54,099 nucleotides of DNA, taken from the NCBI GenBank assembly GCA_964497615.1, contig CAZCEC010000042.1, positions 1 to 54,099 on the forward strand, read 5' to 3'. The notes below the pieces were generated by a model that worked only from the letters and a program-made list of their open reading frames with translations, made no database searches and had not been told where the DNA came from. Below are positions 7,550 to 17,141 of the stretch, piece by piece (positions within the stretch are counted from its first letter, which is position 1; each line of letters begins with the position of its first letter). The stretch is from CAZCEC01 sp964497615 (GTDB taxonomy: Bacteria; Chloroflexota; Anaerolineae; Anaerolineales; UBA6663). The position numbers and the translations under genes are program-made.

Positions 7550-8344
7550 CTAGGCGGGATGGGGGGCGGCGACGAGGACGGTGAGGCCGAGGGCGCGGAA
7601 GGGCGCCAGGGTTTCGGGCGGGGTCAGGGCGTCGGTGACGACGGCGGCCAGCTCGGCGGGGTTGATGACGGTGAAGGTGGTGGCGCGGCCAAACTTGCTG
7701 TGGTCGGCCAGAAGGATCTTGGTTTGGGCGCGGGCCAGCATGAGGCGCTTGACGCGCACATCGGCGGGGTCGCTGTCGGTGCAGGCTTCGGGGGTGACGC
7801 CGTAGGCGGAGATGAAGCACTTATTCGCGGTGAGGGTGGCGAGGAACTCCTCGGCGGGCGAGCCGACCAGGGTGTCGTGGCGGGCGAGATACGCGCCGCC
7901 GGTGCAGATGACGCGGTACTCGGGATGGCTGTGCATGGCCAGCACGATGCGGGCCGAGTTGGTGATGATGGTGACATCCGGCAGGCTGAGGCGGGCCAAC
8001 TGCTGGCAGAAGGCCACGCCGGTGGTGGACGAGTCCACGATCAGGGTGTCGCCGGGCTCAACCAGGCGGGCAGCGCGGGCGGCCAGGGCCAGTTTCTCCT
8101 GCGGGTGCTCGCGCTGGCGCCAGCGGTAGTCGAAGTCCACGCTGGCGGAGGCCGCAGGGGCGAGGGTGGCTCCACCGTATTGCTTGCGGATCAGTCCTTC
8201 CCGCTCTAACTCGGTGAGATAGCGATAGATCGTCGTCTGGCTGACGCCGAGGTGGCGGGCGAGGCTTTGGGTGGAGTTGAAGCCGCGCTCGCGGAGAAGG
8301 GCAAGGACGTCCTGCTTGCGCTCGGTCTTGTAGATCGGTGGCAC
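7550..8344 (-). CDS. DeoR/GlpR family transcriptional regulator
   Basis: A 264-residue regulator with an N-terminal winged helix (about residues 6-57, RKQDVLALLRERGFNSTQSLARHLGVSQTTIYRYL) and the DeoR sensor domain related to phosphosugar isomerases (GDTLIVDSSTT near residues 97-107). The GTG start (8342-8344) lies 6 nt behind a perfect promoter, indicating a leaderless message. The gene is divergent from the corrinoid-protein gene, sharing a 154-bp intergenic region with two strong promoters. This suggests that it represses the corrinoid and UroD-family genes. DeoR regulators usually sense phosphorylated sugars, so its ligand here is unclear. Confidence 0.88.
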   Translation of the reverse strand: MPPIYKTERKQDVLALLRERGFNSTQSLARHLGVSQTTIYRYLTELEREGLIRKQYGGATLAPAASASVDFDYRWRQREHPQEKLALAARAARLVEPGDTLIVDSSTTGVAFCQQLARLSLPDVTIITNSARIVLAMHSHPEYRVICTGGAYLARHDTLVGSPAEEFLATLTANKCFISAYGVTPEACTDSDPADVRVKRLMLARAQTKILLADHSKFGRATTFTVINPAELAAVVTDALTPPETLAPFRALGLTVLVAAPHPA

Positions 8345-8350
8345 GCTCTA

Positions 8351-8379
8351 CTTATAGCCGCTGGGTGAAATCTTGTCAA
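8351..8379 (-). promoter_or_regulatory. Strong leaderless promoter of the DeoR gene
   Basis: On the minus strand TTGACA (8374-8379), a 17-bp spacer and TATAAG (8351-8356) end 6 nt before the GTG. This is the best-formed example of the window's leaderless architecture. Confidence 0.75.
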
Positions 8380-8424
8380 TCACCCGTCAAAATAATGCCC
8401 GAAATGGCGGTTTTGTGATACTAA

Positions 8425-8453
8425 TTGACAAATTTATGGAAAAGTTCAATAAT
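8425..8453 (+). promoter_or_regulatory. Promoter of the corrinoid-protein gene
   Basis: TTGACA (8425-8430), 17 bp, then AATAAT (8448-8453). The leader is about 40 nt. Its -35 box and that of the divergent DeoR promoter form an inverted repeat (TTGTCAAT at 8373-8380, ATTGACAA at 8424-8431). Confidence 0.7.
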
Positions 8454-8498
8454 GCCGGTCATACCGGCTAACCCATGGGAGACCTGGACGCATGACGC

Positions 8499-9269
8499 AT
8501 GACGCGTGAAGAGGAAGTTCGGCAGGGGCTGTTTGACGGCACGCTGTACGGACGCGCGGCCGACGTGAAGGCGCTGACCGAGGAAGCCCTGGCAATGGGC
8601 ATGGCCCCGCTGGACATCCTGTTCGGCCCGCTCATCCCGGCGCTGGAGGAGGTGGGGCGGCGCTTCGAGGTGGGCGATTACTTTGTGCCGGAGATGATTA
8701 TCTCGGCCAAGGCGATGCAGGAGGCGCTGAAACTGCTGCGGCCGCTGCTGGCGCAGACCGGCGCCAAGCCCATCGGCAAGGTCGTTATCGCTACGGTGAA
8801 GGGCGACATGCACGACATCGGCAAGAACCTGTGCATCATGATGCTGGAGGGCGGCGGGTTCGAGGTGGTGGACCTGGGGGTGAACACGTCCATCGACAAG
8901 ATCGTCAACGCGGTGCGCGAACACCAGCCGCAGTTGGTGGGCTTCTCGGCGTTCCTGACGACAACGATGCCAATGTTCAAGGTGAACATGGAGGCGCTGG
9001 AGAAGGCGGGCCTGCGCGCGGGCGTGAAGGTGATGGTGGGCGGCGCGCCGGTGACGCAGGAGTATGCGGACAAGGTGGGGGCCGACGGCTACGCGGCGAC
9101 GGCCAGCGCCACGGTGGCCCTGGCGAAGAACCTGCTGGCGAGTATGGGCTACGACGTCAGCGGCGGGCAGGCGGTCTCGGCGGAGACCGAGGCGGCGGTG
9201 AGCGCGATGGAGAGCTTGATGGAGACGTGGGACCGGGTGGAGTCGGGGAAGACGGTGGAAGGTGTGTAG
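8499..9269 (+). CDS. Corrinoid (B12-binding) protein of a methyltransferase system
   Basis: A 256-residue protein of the MtbC/MttC/MtgC-type family that carries the methyl group on cobalamin. The N-terminal helical cap (about 1-90, LFGPLIPALEEVGRRFEVGDYFVPEMI) is followed by the B12-binding domain with D103-M104-H105-D-I-G108. Here H105 is the lower axial cobalt ligand. The GVNTS, SAFLTTTM and GGAPV loops are all present. A substrate methyltransferase would load it and a second methyltransferase unload it. The former may be the MttB-family gene at 199 and the latter the next gene. No reductive activase (RamA/RACo type) is seen nearby. The start at 8499 is taken because the ATG 7 nt upstream ends at once in a stop. 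Confidence 0.93.
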   Translation: MTREEEVRQGLFDGTLYGRAADVKALTEEALAMGMAPLDILFGPLIPALEEVGRRFEVGDYFVPEMIISAKAMQEALKLLRPLLAQTGAKPIGKVVIATVKGDMHDIGKNLCIMMLEGGGFEVVDLGVNTSIDKIVNAVREHQPQLVGFSAFLTTTMPMFKVNMEALEKAGLRAGVKVMVGGAPVTQEYADKVGADGYAATASATVALAKNLLASMGYDVSGGQAVSAETEAAVSAMESLMETWDRVESGKTVEGV

Positions 9270-9359
9270 GTGGGGGGTGTGGGCGCGTGAGCGCGTGCGC
9301 ATGTGAGCCAACCCGTCTTGCGGTGGCGAGGCGGCGGTACGCATCGTTCAAAGACTGAG

Positions 9360-9442
9360 CCGTTGGCAATTCCAACGGATTTCGCGGCTTACACCTCCTG
9401 CGCCCGCGTAGGCGGACGTGGCGGCCAACGGCCATCAGGTGT
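9360..9442 (+). other. Structured intergenic element upstream of the UroD-family gene
   Basis: A 7-bp hairpin CCGTTGG/CCAACGG (9360-9366, 9372-9378) is followed by a branched fold. ACACCT (9391-9396) pairs with AGGTGT (9437-9442) and encloses CGCC/GGCG (9401-9404, 9411-9414) and GGCC/GGCC (9423-9426, 9430-9433). It lies 31 nt before the start codon of the downstream gene and matches no riboswitch class I can name. It may be a dispersed repeat or a regulatory leader. Confidence 0.4.
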
Positions 9443-9473
9443 GAATTCCATTCGCCAGCTTTGAAAGGAATCT

Positions 9474-10616
9474 ATGCTCACTCATCGCGAGCGCGTCATC
9501 AAGGCCCTGAACCACGAAGAACCGGACCGGGTGCCGATTGACCTATACTTTCACGCCGGGATGCTGACGGACCGGGCCTACTTCGCGCTGAAGGACTATC
9601 TGGGCATCACGGGCGACATCGAGCCGTTCCGCAAGGGATTGGGGGCGAACTACTACGACGAGCGGATCCTGGAGGCGTTCGACATCGACTTCCGGCGGGT
9701 GTTCTTCGAGCCGGACGTGGAGCTCAAGCCCATCAACGACGAGGAGTCCGAGTTCGTAGATGCCTGGGGGACGGTGTATCTCTCCGGGCCGGGGTACACG
9801 CACCCGGCCGGGCCGCCGCTGGTGGAGATCGACACGGTCGAGGCGCTGCGCGACTATCCGTGGCCCAAGCCGGAGCAGTTTGGCTCGACGGCGGGGCTGA
9901 AGGAGCAGGCCCTGCACCTGTGGAACAACACGGACTACGCCATCGCGCTGCGGCGGCCGGGGATTCGCGGCGGACTGCTGGACAAGGGCGGCGACCTGCG
10001 CGGGATGGAGCAGTTCATGATGGACCTGGCGCTGTCGCCTGACTATTGCCGGGCGCTGTGCGAGATCCTGGCCGAGATTTACGCCGACACGTATGAGCTG
10101 GTGCTGCGCGAGGTGGGGCCGTATGTGCAGATTGTGGAGGCGCAGGACGACATCGGGGCGCAGCTTCAGCCGCTGATCTCGCCCAACACCTGGCGCGAGA
10201 TTTTCAAGGAACCGCAGAAGTATATCTTTGACCGCGTGCACAAGCTCGCGCCGCAAGCCAAGATCGTGTTCCACACCGACGGCAACGTGCACCCGATGAT
10301 CAATGACCTGATCGAATCGGGGGTGGACGTGCTCAATCCCATCCAGCCCTCGGCGCGGCTCATGGACTCGTTCAAGCTCAAAGCGGAGTTTGGTGACCGG
10401 CTGAGCTTCCACGGGGCGATGGACGTGCAGACGGTGTTGAACCAGGACGAGGCGACGGTGCGCGAGGACGTGCGGACCCGCATCCGGGCGCTGGGGCCGG
10501 GCGGCGGCTTCATCCTGGCCCCGGCCAACCACATCCAGCATGACATCCCGCCGGAGAACATCGTCGCCATGTACGATGAGGCGAAGAAGTTCGGGGTGTA
10601 TCCGCTGAAGACCTAA
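9474..10616 (+). CDS. Uroporphyrinogen decarboxylase (UroD) family protein, likely methyltransferase partner
   Basis: A 380-residue UroD-fold TIM-barrel protein. The family includes heme-synthesis decarboxylases and the MtaA/MtbA/MtgA-type enzymes that take methyl groups from corrinoid proteins. Adjacency to a corrinoid-protein gene favours the methyltransferase role. However, the zinc-site region reads H267-T-D-G instead of the H-x-C of MtaA/MtbA, so the usual thiolate ligand is missing; zinc and acceptor use are uncertain. An AAGGA site lies just before the ATG. A branched structured leader precedes the gene and a hairpin terminator follows it. Its C-terminus (GPGGGFILAPANHIQHDIPPEN) is the intact family signature. 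Confidence 0.85.
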   Translation: MLTHRERVIKALNHEEPDRVPIDLYFHAGMLTDRAYFALKDYLGITGDIEPFRKGLGANYYDERILEAFDIDFRRVFFEPDVELKPINDEESEFVDAWGTVYLSGPGYTHPAGPPLVEIDTVEALRDYPWPKPEQFGSTAGLKEQALHLWNNTDYAIALRRPGIRGGLLDKGGDLRGMEQFMMDLALSPDYCRALCEILAEIYADTYELVLREVGPYVQIVEAQDDIGAQLQPLISPNTWREIFKEPQKYIFDRVHKLAPQAKIVFHTDGNVHPMINDLIESGVDVLNPIQPSARLMDSFKLKAEFGDRLSFHGAMDVQTVLNQDEATVREDVRTRIRALGPGGGFILAPANHIQHDIPPENIVAMYDEAKKFGVYPLKT

Positions 10617-10694
10617 CCCCCGGCCCCATCCCGGCGCTCTTCGAGCGCTGCAAGGGAAGGGGAGCCAGGGAGCGGCGGGCCTGGAACTAGCAAT

Positions 10695-10724
10695 CGCGCC
10701 AGATATGGGTCACCATCTGGCGCG
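10695..10724. terminator. Hairpin terminator between convergent genes
   Basis: CGCGCCAGAT (10695-10704) pairs with ATCTGGCGCG (10715-10724), a 10-bp stem with a 10-nt loop, followed on the plus strand by a T-rich stretch (GTTATATTT). It lies between the convergent UroD-family and P450 genes and probably serves both. A smaller stem, GCGCTC/GAGCGC, is at 10634-10648. Confidence 0.7.
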
Positions 10725-10742
10725 GTTATATTTCCAGGCGGG

Positions 10743-11972
10743 CTAGAAGGTGACGGGCAGCCGGTCCAACCCGCGGATTAGCCCGTGCACCCGCCAGGCA
10801 ATGGGCTGGCCCGACAGCCGCAGGTAGGGGAAGCGGCGCAGGACGGTGCCAATGGCGATGGGGGCCTCCAGGCGGGCGAGGGGCGCGCCGACGCAGAAGT
10901 GGATGCCGAAGCCGAAGGAGAGGTGGCGGTTGGGCTGGCGGGCGATGTCGAAGCGGTGCGGGTCGGGGAAGACGCGCGGGTCGCGGTTGGCCGAGCCGAA
11001 GATCTGCAGGACGTAGTCGCCCTTGTGCAGGGGGACGCCCAGGTACTCATAGTCCATGGACATGCGGCGCGGGTTGCGCTGGAGGGGGCTCTCGTAGCGC
11101 AGCACTTCCTCGACGGCAGTGGGCAATAAACTAGGGTCGACGCGTAGGCGGGCCATGGATTCCGGGTGACGGAGCAAGGTGTACAGGCCGTTGGCGATGG
11201 TGTTGGTGGTGGTCTCGTGACCGGCGATGAGCAGGAGCACAGAGGTGGTGAGCAACTCAGCCCGGGTCAGGCGGTCGCCTTCGATCTCGGCTTTGACGAG
11301 GTGGGTGAGTAGGTCGTCGCGCGGATGGGCACGGCGGTCGGCCAGCAATTGCGCCAGGAACTTGCGCATGGCGACGAGGTCGGTCTGCACCTTGTCGAGC
11401 AGTTCGGCTGAGACGACGCCCGCGCCCTGGAAGGACAGGACGCTGTCGGACCAGCGGCGGAAGTCGTCGCGGGTCTCGGGCGGCACGCCGAGGATTTCGG
11501 CGATGAGTATGGCCGGCAGCGGGTAGGCGAAGTCCCAGATCACATCGAATTCGCCGCGCAATTGGGCGACGTCGAGCAGGCCGTCCACCAACTGCTGGAT
11601 GCGTGGGCGCAGGGCTTCGCTGGCCTTAGGGGCGAAGGCCTTGGTGACCAGGGCGCGCAGACGGGCGTGGTCGGGCGGGTCGGCGTTGATGAGGCCGCTG
11701 GAGAAATGGTTCTCGAAGGGCGCGAAGTGCTGGCGCAGGTCGGGGTCCAGGCGATCGAGGACGGCGGTGACGCGGCCGCGACTGGAGAAGTGGGCGGTAT
11801 CTAGCAGGGTGGCCTGCACGTCCTCGTAACGGGGCATCACCCAGCCGGCGAGGGCTTCGCTCCAGGCGAGGCGGGTGGTCGCCAGCAGTTCATCGTAGAC
11901 GGGGTACGGGTCTTGATAGAAAGCGGGCTGAATCAGTTTCTCGTCGAGTGCGGGGGGGAGGGTTGGGCGCAT
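10743..11972 (-). CDS. Cytochrome P450 (soluble bacterial type)
   Basis: A 409-residue heme monooxygenase. The I-helix oxygen-binding motif AGHETT, the EEVLR (ExxR) motif and the heme loop FGFGIHFCVGAPLAR with ligand Cys360 are all intact. Length and lack of a membrane anchor fit soluble class I P450s fed by ferredoxin. The start is the ATG at 11970-11972, 8 nt behind a -10 box; the frame stays open further upstream only because it runs antisense through the kinase gene. No ferredoxin or reductase lies next to it, and the substrate is unknown. Confidence 0.93.
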   Translation of the reverse strand: MRPTLPPALDEKLIQPAFYQDPYPVYDELLATTRLAWSEALAGWVMPRYEDVQATLLDTAHFSSRGRVTAVLDRLDPDLRQHFAPFENHFSSGLINADPPDHARLRALVTKAFAPKASEALRPRIQQLVDGLLDVAQLRGEFDVIWDFAYPLPAILIAEILGVPPETRDDFRRWSDSVLSFQGAGVVSAELLDKVQTDLVAMRKFLAQLLADRRAHPRDDLLTHLVKAEIEGDRLTRAELLTTSVLLLIAGHETTTNTIANGLYTLLRHPESMARLRVDPSLLPTAVEEVLRYESPLQRNPRRMSMDYEYLGVPLHKGDYVLQIFGSANRDPRVFPDPHRFDIARQPNRHLSFGFGIHFCVGAPLARLEAPIAIGTVLRRFPYLRLSGQPIAWRVHGLIRGLDRLPVTF

Positions 11973-11980
11973 GGGGGGGA

Positions 11981-11986
11981 AGTATA
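11981..11986 (-). promoter_or_regulatory. -10 box (TATACT) 8 nt before the P450 start
   Basis: TATACT on the minus strand ends 8 nt before the ATG, suggesting a leaderless or nearly leaderless message. The nonamer array 11989-12024 occupies the -35 region. Confidence 0.5.
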
Positions 11987-11988
11987 AC

Positions 11989-12024
11989 GGGAAACAAGGG
12001 AAATACGGGAAATAAGGGAAATGG
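11989..12024. repeat. Short 9-bp tandem array (GGGAAATNN type), second copy
   Basis: Four units: GGGAAACAA, GGGAAATAC, GGGAAATAA, GGGAAATGG. It has the same period, unit and relation to a leaderless minus-strand promoter as the array at 7441-7476. Confidence 0.7.
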
Positions 12025-12113
12025 GGAACGAGGGGCCTCGGGGGACTGAGGGGAACGAAAAGAATGAAGGTGGGATGAGACCGCGTCACCGGATCAGCGG
12101 ACGCGAAGAGTGA

Positions 12114-12119
12114 TACGAT
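12114..12119 (+). promoter_or_regulatory. -10 box (TACGAT) 7 nt before the kinase start
   Basis: TACGAT matches TATAAT at four positions and ends 7 nt before the ATG at 12127. No good -35 is seen. It is listed because the spacing repeats that of other leaderless starts here. Confidence 0.3.
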
Positions 12120-12126
12120 AGGTCCA

Positions 12127-13744
<1,618 letters not shown>

Positions 13745-13748
<4 letters not shown>

Positions 13749-14938
13749 CGACTGAGAAGCGGCCGGTGCTGATCGTGGGCGCCGGCAAGATTGCGCGCGG
13801 GTACGTGGGACATCTATTGGCATTGGCGGGGCATCCGCTGACGTTTGTGGACGTGAACGAGGCGCTGGTTCGGCTGATCAACGAGCGCGGCGGCTACCAG
13901 GTGCACATCCTGGGCAGCCCGGAGAAGTCCATGCGAGTGACGAACGTTCGGGCGCTGCACAGCTCGGACCCGCGGTTGGCCGAGGCCGTGGTGGAGGCAG
14001 GGATCGTTTTTGTCTCGGTGGGCGGACCAAACCTGCCGGCGGTGGGGGCGGCGCTGAGGAACGGCATCGGGGCGCGGCGGCGGGCAGGGGGCCGGAAGCT
14101 GAACATTGTCTGCTGCGAGAATTGGCGCAAACCCGCGGAGGTGCTGCGGGAGGCGCTCGCGGCGCAGTTGGGCGATGAGGACCGGGCCTACCTGGCGGAG
14201 CGAATCGGCATCGCTGAGGCCACGGTGCTGCGGTCGAGCATTGAGCCGACGGAGACGCAGCGCGCGGAGGACCCATTGGCGGTGCAGGCGCAAGACTATT
14301 GGGAATTGCAGATTGACGCCGAGGGGCTAGTGGAGCCGCTGCCGGAGGTGATGGGGCTGAAACCGGTGGAGGGCTTTCACGCGGCGCTGGAGCGCAAGCT
14401 CTTCACCTACAACGCCGGGAATGCCGTGATCGGCTACCTGGGGATGCGGCGCGGCCATCAGTTCCTGCACGAGGCGGCGACGGACCCGCTGATCCTGGAG
14501 GCGGCACGGGGGGTGTATGAGGAATCGGGGGCGGCGATTTGCGCCAAGCACGGCTACACGCGCGAGGACCAGGCGGCTTTCGCGGCACGGTCGCTGGCGA
14601 AGTATCAGGACCCAAAAATCGCGGACCCGGTGGAGCGGCAGGTGCGCGACCCGATCCGCAAATTGGGGCGGCACGACCGGCTGATCGGGCCGGCGAGCCT
14701 GGCGCTGGAGCACGGCATCCGCCCGTGGAACCTGGCGCTGGCGATTGCGGCGGCGCTGCAATACGATAACCCGGCTGACCCGGCGGCCGTGGAGTTGCAG
14801 CGGCTGATCGCGGAGCGGGGGCTGGACGCGGCACTGCGCGCGGTATGCGGCATCGAGCCGGATGGGGAACTGGCGCGGCTGGTCAAGCAGCGGTGGGAGG
14901 ACGTGAAGCGGTTTGACCGGGTGGCGCAGGCGGGGTGA
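13745..14938 (+). CDS. Mannitol-1-phosphate dehydrogenase-like polyol (phosphate) dehydrogenase
   Basis: A 397-residue NAD(P)-dependent dehydrogenase of the mannitol dehydrogenase family. The N-terminal Rossmann motif VGAGKIARGYVGH (about residues 11-23) and the C-terminal catalytic block ERKLFTYNAGNAVIGYLG fit mannitol-1-phosphate 5-dehydrogenase or its relatives. Its ATG overlaps the kinase stop (ATGA), so the two are translationally coupled. Kinase plus phosphate-polyol dehydrogenase would turn a polyol into a ketose phosphate. Exact substrate unknown; the family also contains unphosphorylated polyol dehydrogenases. Confidence 0.8.
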
Positions 14939-15052
14939 GGGCGGCACGGCGCTCGCGCCTGCAAGACGCTCCAAAAGCTTTTCCGATAATTGCGCCTGCG
15001 ATAGAATGGCGGCGCTTTTCCAACTCAACTTACTCATTCACGGAGGCAGAGC

Positions 15053-15838
15053 GTGCTTACGGCAGAACAGATTGAGCAATTCCGGCGCAGTGGTTTTGTG
15101 AACGGAGGGCCGGTGCTGGACGAGGCGGCAGTGGAAGAATTGCAGGCGGAGGTGCTGCGGGTGATTGACGACCGCGACAAGCCCGATGTGCCCCAGCCGG
15201 TGCTGCTGCGAAACCTGTCGCCGGACGAGGCGCACCCCATCTGGCAGATCGTGAACATCTACGAGGCCAGCCCGGCGTTCAACAAGCTGGTGCGCAACCC
15301 CCGCATCGCGGAGATGGCGGCGACGCTGGCGGGCGCCTCGCGCCTGCGCATCTGGCACGACCAGGTGCAGTACAAGCCCAAGGCGCTGGGCGGGCGGCTG
15401 GCCTGGCACCAGGACTCGCCGCTGTGGCCGAGTTTGCAGCCCAAGGACGCGCAGCTCACGGCCTGGATTGCGCTGGATGACGCCGACGCCGACAATGGCT
15501 GCATGTACATGGTGCCCGGCTCGCACAAGTGGGGCGACAAGCAGGCCTGGATCGCGGAGCAGCCGGAGGGCGAGCTGCTGCCGGAGACGTTTGAAGGACA
15601 CGACATGCACATCATGATGTGCCCGGTGAAGCGGGGGCATGTGCACTTTCATCACGCGCTGACGTGGCACGGCTCCGGCACCAACCACAGCAACCGCCCG
15701 CGCCGGGCGATTGGGATTCACTACATGACCGAACGGACGGTGTATGACGCGAGCGGTGACCACCTGATGAAGCCGTTCATCACCGTGGCTGATGGGGAGG
15801 CGATGGGCGGGGAGCGGTTTCCGCAGGTGTGGGGGTGA
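15053..15838 (+). CDS. Phytanoyl-CoA dioxygenase (PhyH) family protein
   Basis: A 261-residue Fe(II)/2-oxoglutarate dioxygenase of the PhyH family. The HxD iron ligands lie in WHQDSP, and the distal His and the 2-oxoglutarate-binding Arg in LTWHGSGTNHSNRPRRAI. The start is GTG at 15053 with GGAGG (15042-15046) 6 nt before it. A TAGAAT at 15002-15007 may be the -10 box, with a poor -35. The family oxidises very varied substrates, so the role cannot be deduced. It ends 3 nt before the end of the convergent M24 gene. Confidence 0.87.
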   Translation: MLTAEQIEQFRRSGFVNGGPVLDEAAVEELQAEVLRVIDDRDKPDVPQPVLLRNLSPDEAHPIWQIVNIYEASPAFNKLVRNPRIAEMAATLAGASRLRIWHDQVQYKPKALGGRLAWHQDSPLWPSLQPKDAQLTAWIALDDADADNGCMYMVPGSHKWGDKQAWIAEQPEGELLPETFEGHDMHIMMCPVKRGHVHFHHALTWHGSGTNHSNRPRRAIGIHYMTERTVYDASGDHLMKPFITVADGEAMGGERFPQVWG

Positions 15839-15841
15839 GGG

Positions 15842-17083
15842 CTATCTCTGAATGACGCCGGAGCGGTCCTGCTGGACGAGGGGGCGGCAGCCGGCGGGCG
15901 TCACGACGAAGGTGCGCTCGATGTGGACGGAGCCGGCGCCCGCGGTGAAGATGGCCGACTCCAGGTTGAAGACCATGTCCACTTCGAGGGGCAGGTCGGA
16001 AGGCTCGTCAATGCAGTCGTCGCGCAGGCGCAGGCCGTTGTCGGGGACAAGGATGGGGTAGTCGCGGATCTCCAGGCCCAGGCCGTGGCCGTGCGGGTTG
16101 GAGGCGGTGACGCCGTGGTCGTTGAGGGCCTGCCACATCGCGCCGCGCACGGCGGAGCTCTTGATGCCCGGCCCGATGGCGGCCATGCCGGCGGCCATCG
16201 CGGCGCGCAGGGCGGCGTGGCGCTCCAGCATGGCGGGCATGACGTTGGCTACAGCCAACGTCATGCCGGTGTCGGAGAAGTAGCGGCCGTAGAGACAGCC
16301 AAAGTCCACGAACTGAATATCGCCGGGGGCGAAGGTGCAGGCGGCCTCGGAGGTGATGCCCATTCCCCACGGGCTGAAAGAGAAGTGATCGTAGTCCGCG
16401 CCGAGGGCGGCGACGCGGGCGCGGTAGTGGTGGACGAGGTCGAGCGCGGAGCGGCCGGTGGCGGCCAGTGCCAGGGTTTCCAGACCCACGTCTTCATTGA
16501 TCTGGGCGGAACGTTCGAGGCGGCGGATCTCCTCCGGGCTTTTGACGGCGCGGATCAGGCGGAAGAGGTTGGAAGCATCCTTGACCTGGGCGCGGGGCAG
16601 GACGCCAGGCAGGGCGGCGTTGACGGAGGCGGTGAGGCCTTCCTTATCCAGGCCCAGGCGCGCGTCGAGCAGGCCACGGGAACGGAGTGCGTGAACGAGG
16701 GCCTGGACCGGGGAGGCGGCCACGGCGGGCTGGGTGAGCGCGGCCAGGAGGCGCGGACCCTCGCCGGTGAGGGCGGCAGGAGAGACCGTCTCATCCAGGC
16801 CGTGCGCGCCGAAGGTGACAATATCGCGGACCCACAGATCGGCGGCGTTGACGACGTTCAGGGGGCTGATGATGAAGGCCGGCTCTCCCTCCAGCGGCAG
16901 GACGGCGAACCCCTGGCCCAGGCTGGATGGGGCGCCGGGGGCCATCATGTACTCGCGGAAGAGGGGGTCGATCCAGTTGTAGTAATCCGTGAGGTAGGTG
17001 ATGTTGACCCACGAGGCGGCTACGAGGGCGTCGAGATTACAGCGGCGCATGAAGTCACGGGCGCGGTCGAGATGCAAGAGCAT
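15842..17083 (-). CDS. M24 family metallopeptidase (Xaa-Pro dipeptidase/creatinase-like)
   Basis: A 413-residue pita-bread-fold protein with an N-terminal creatinase-like domain (about 1-150) and a C-terminal M24 domain. The dinuclear metal ligands are visible as two Asp in FVDFGCLYGRYFSDTGMT, His in NPHGHGLGLEI, Glu in FNLESAIF and Glu in VHIERTF. The ATG at 17083 is chosen because a GGAGGTGA site lies 7 nt upstream; longer upstream starts run into the divergent gene. Family members cleave X-Pro peptides or hydrolyse creatine-like compounds. It is divergent from the amidohydrolase gene. Confidence 0.87.
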   Translation of the reverse strand: MLLHLDRARDFMRRCNLDALVAASWVNITYLTDYYNWIDPLFREYMMAPGAPSSLGQGFAVLPLEGEPAFIISPLNVVNAADLWVRDIVTFGAHGLDETVSPAALTGEGPRLLAALTQPAVAASPVQALVHALRSRGLLDARLGLDKEGLTASVNAALPGVLPRAQVKDASNLFRLIRAVKSPEEIRRLERSAQINEDVGLETLALAATGRSALDLVHHYRARVAALGADYDHFSFSPWGMGITSEAACTFAPGDIQFVDFGCLYGRYFSDTGMTLAVANVMPAMLERHAALRAAMAAGMAAIGPGIKSSAVRGAMWQALNDHGVTASNPHGHGLGLEIRDYPILVPDNGLRLRDDCIDEPSDLPLEVDMVFNLESAIFTAGAGSVHIERTFVVTPAGCRPLVQQDRSGVIQR

Positions 17084-17141
17084 GGTATCACCTCCGAGGG
17101 TATAGTATATGGTGTTCAACCTATAGACAAGGAATGCAGCC

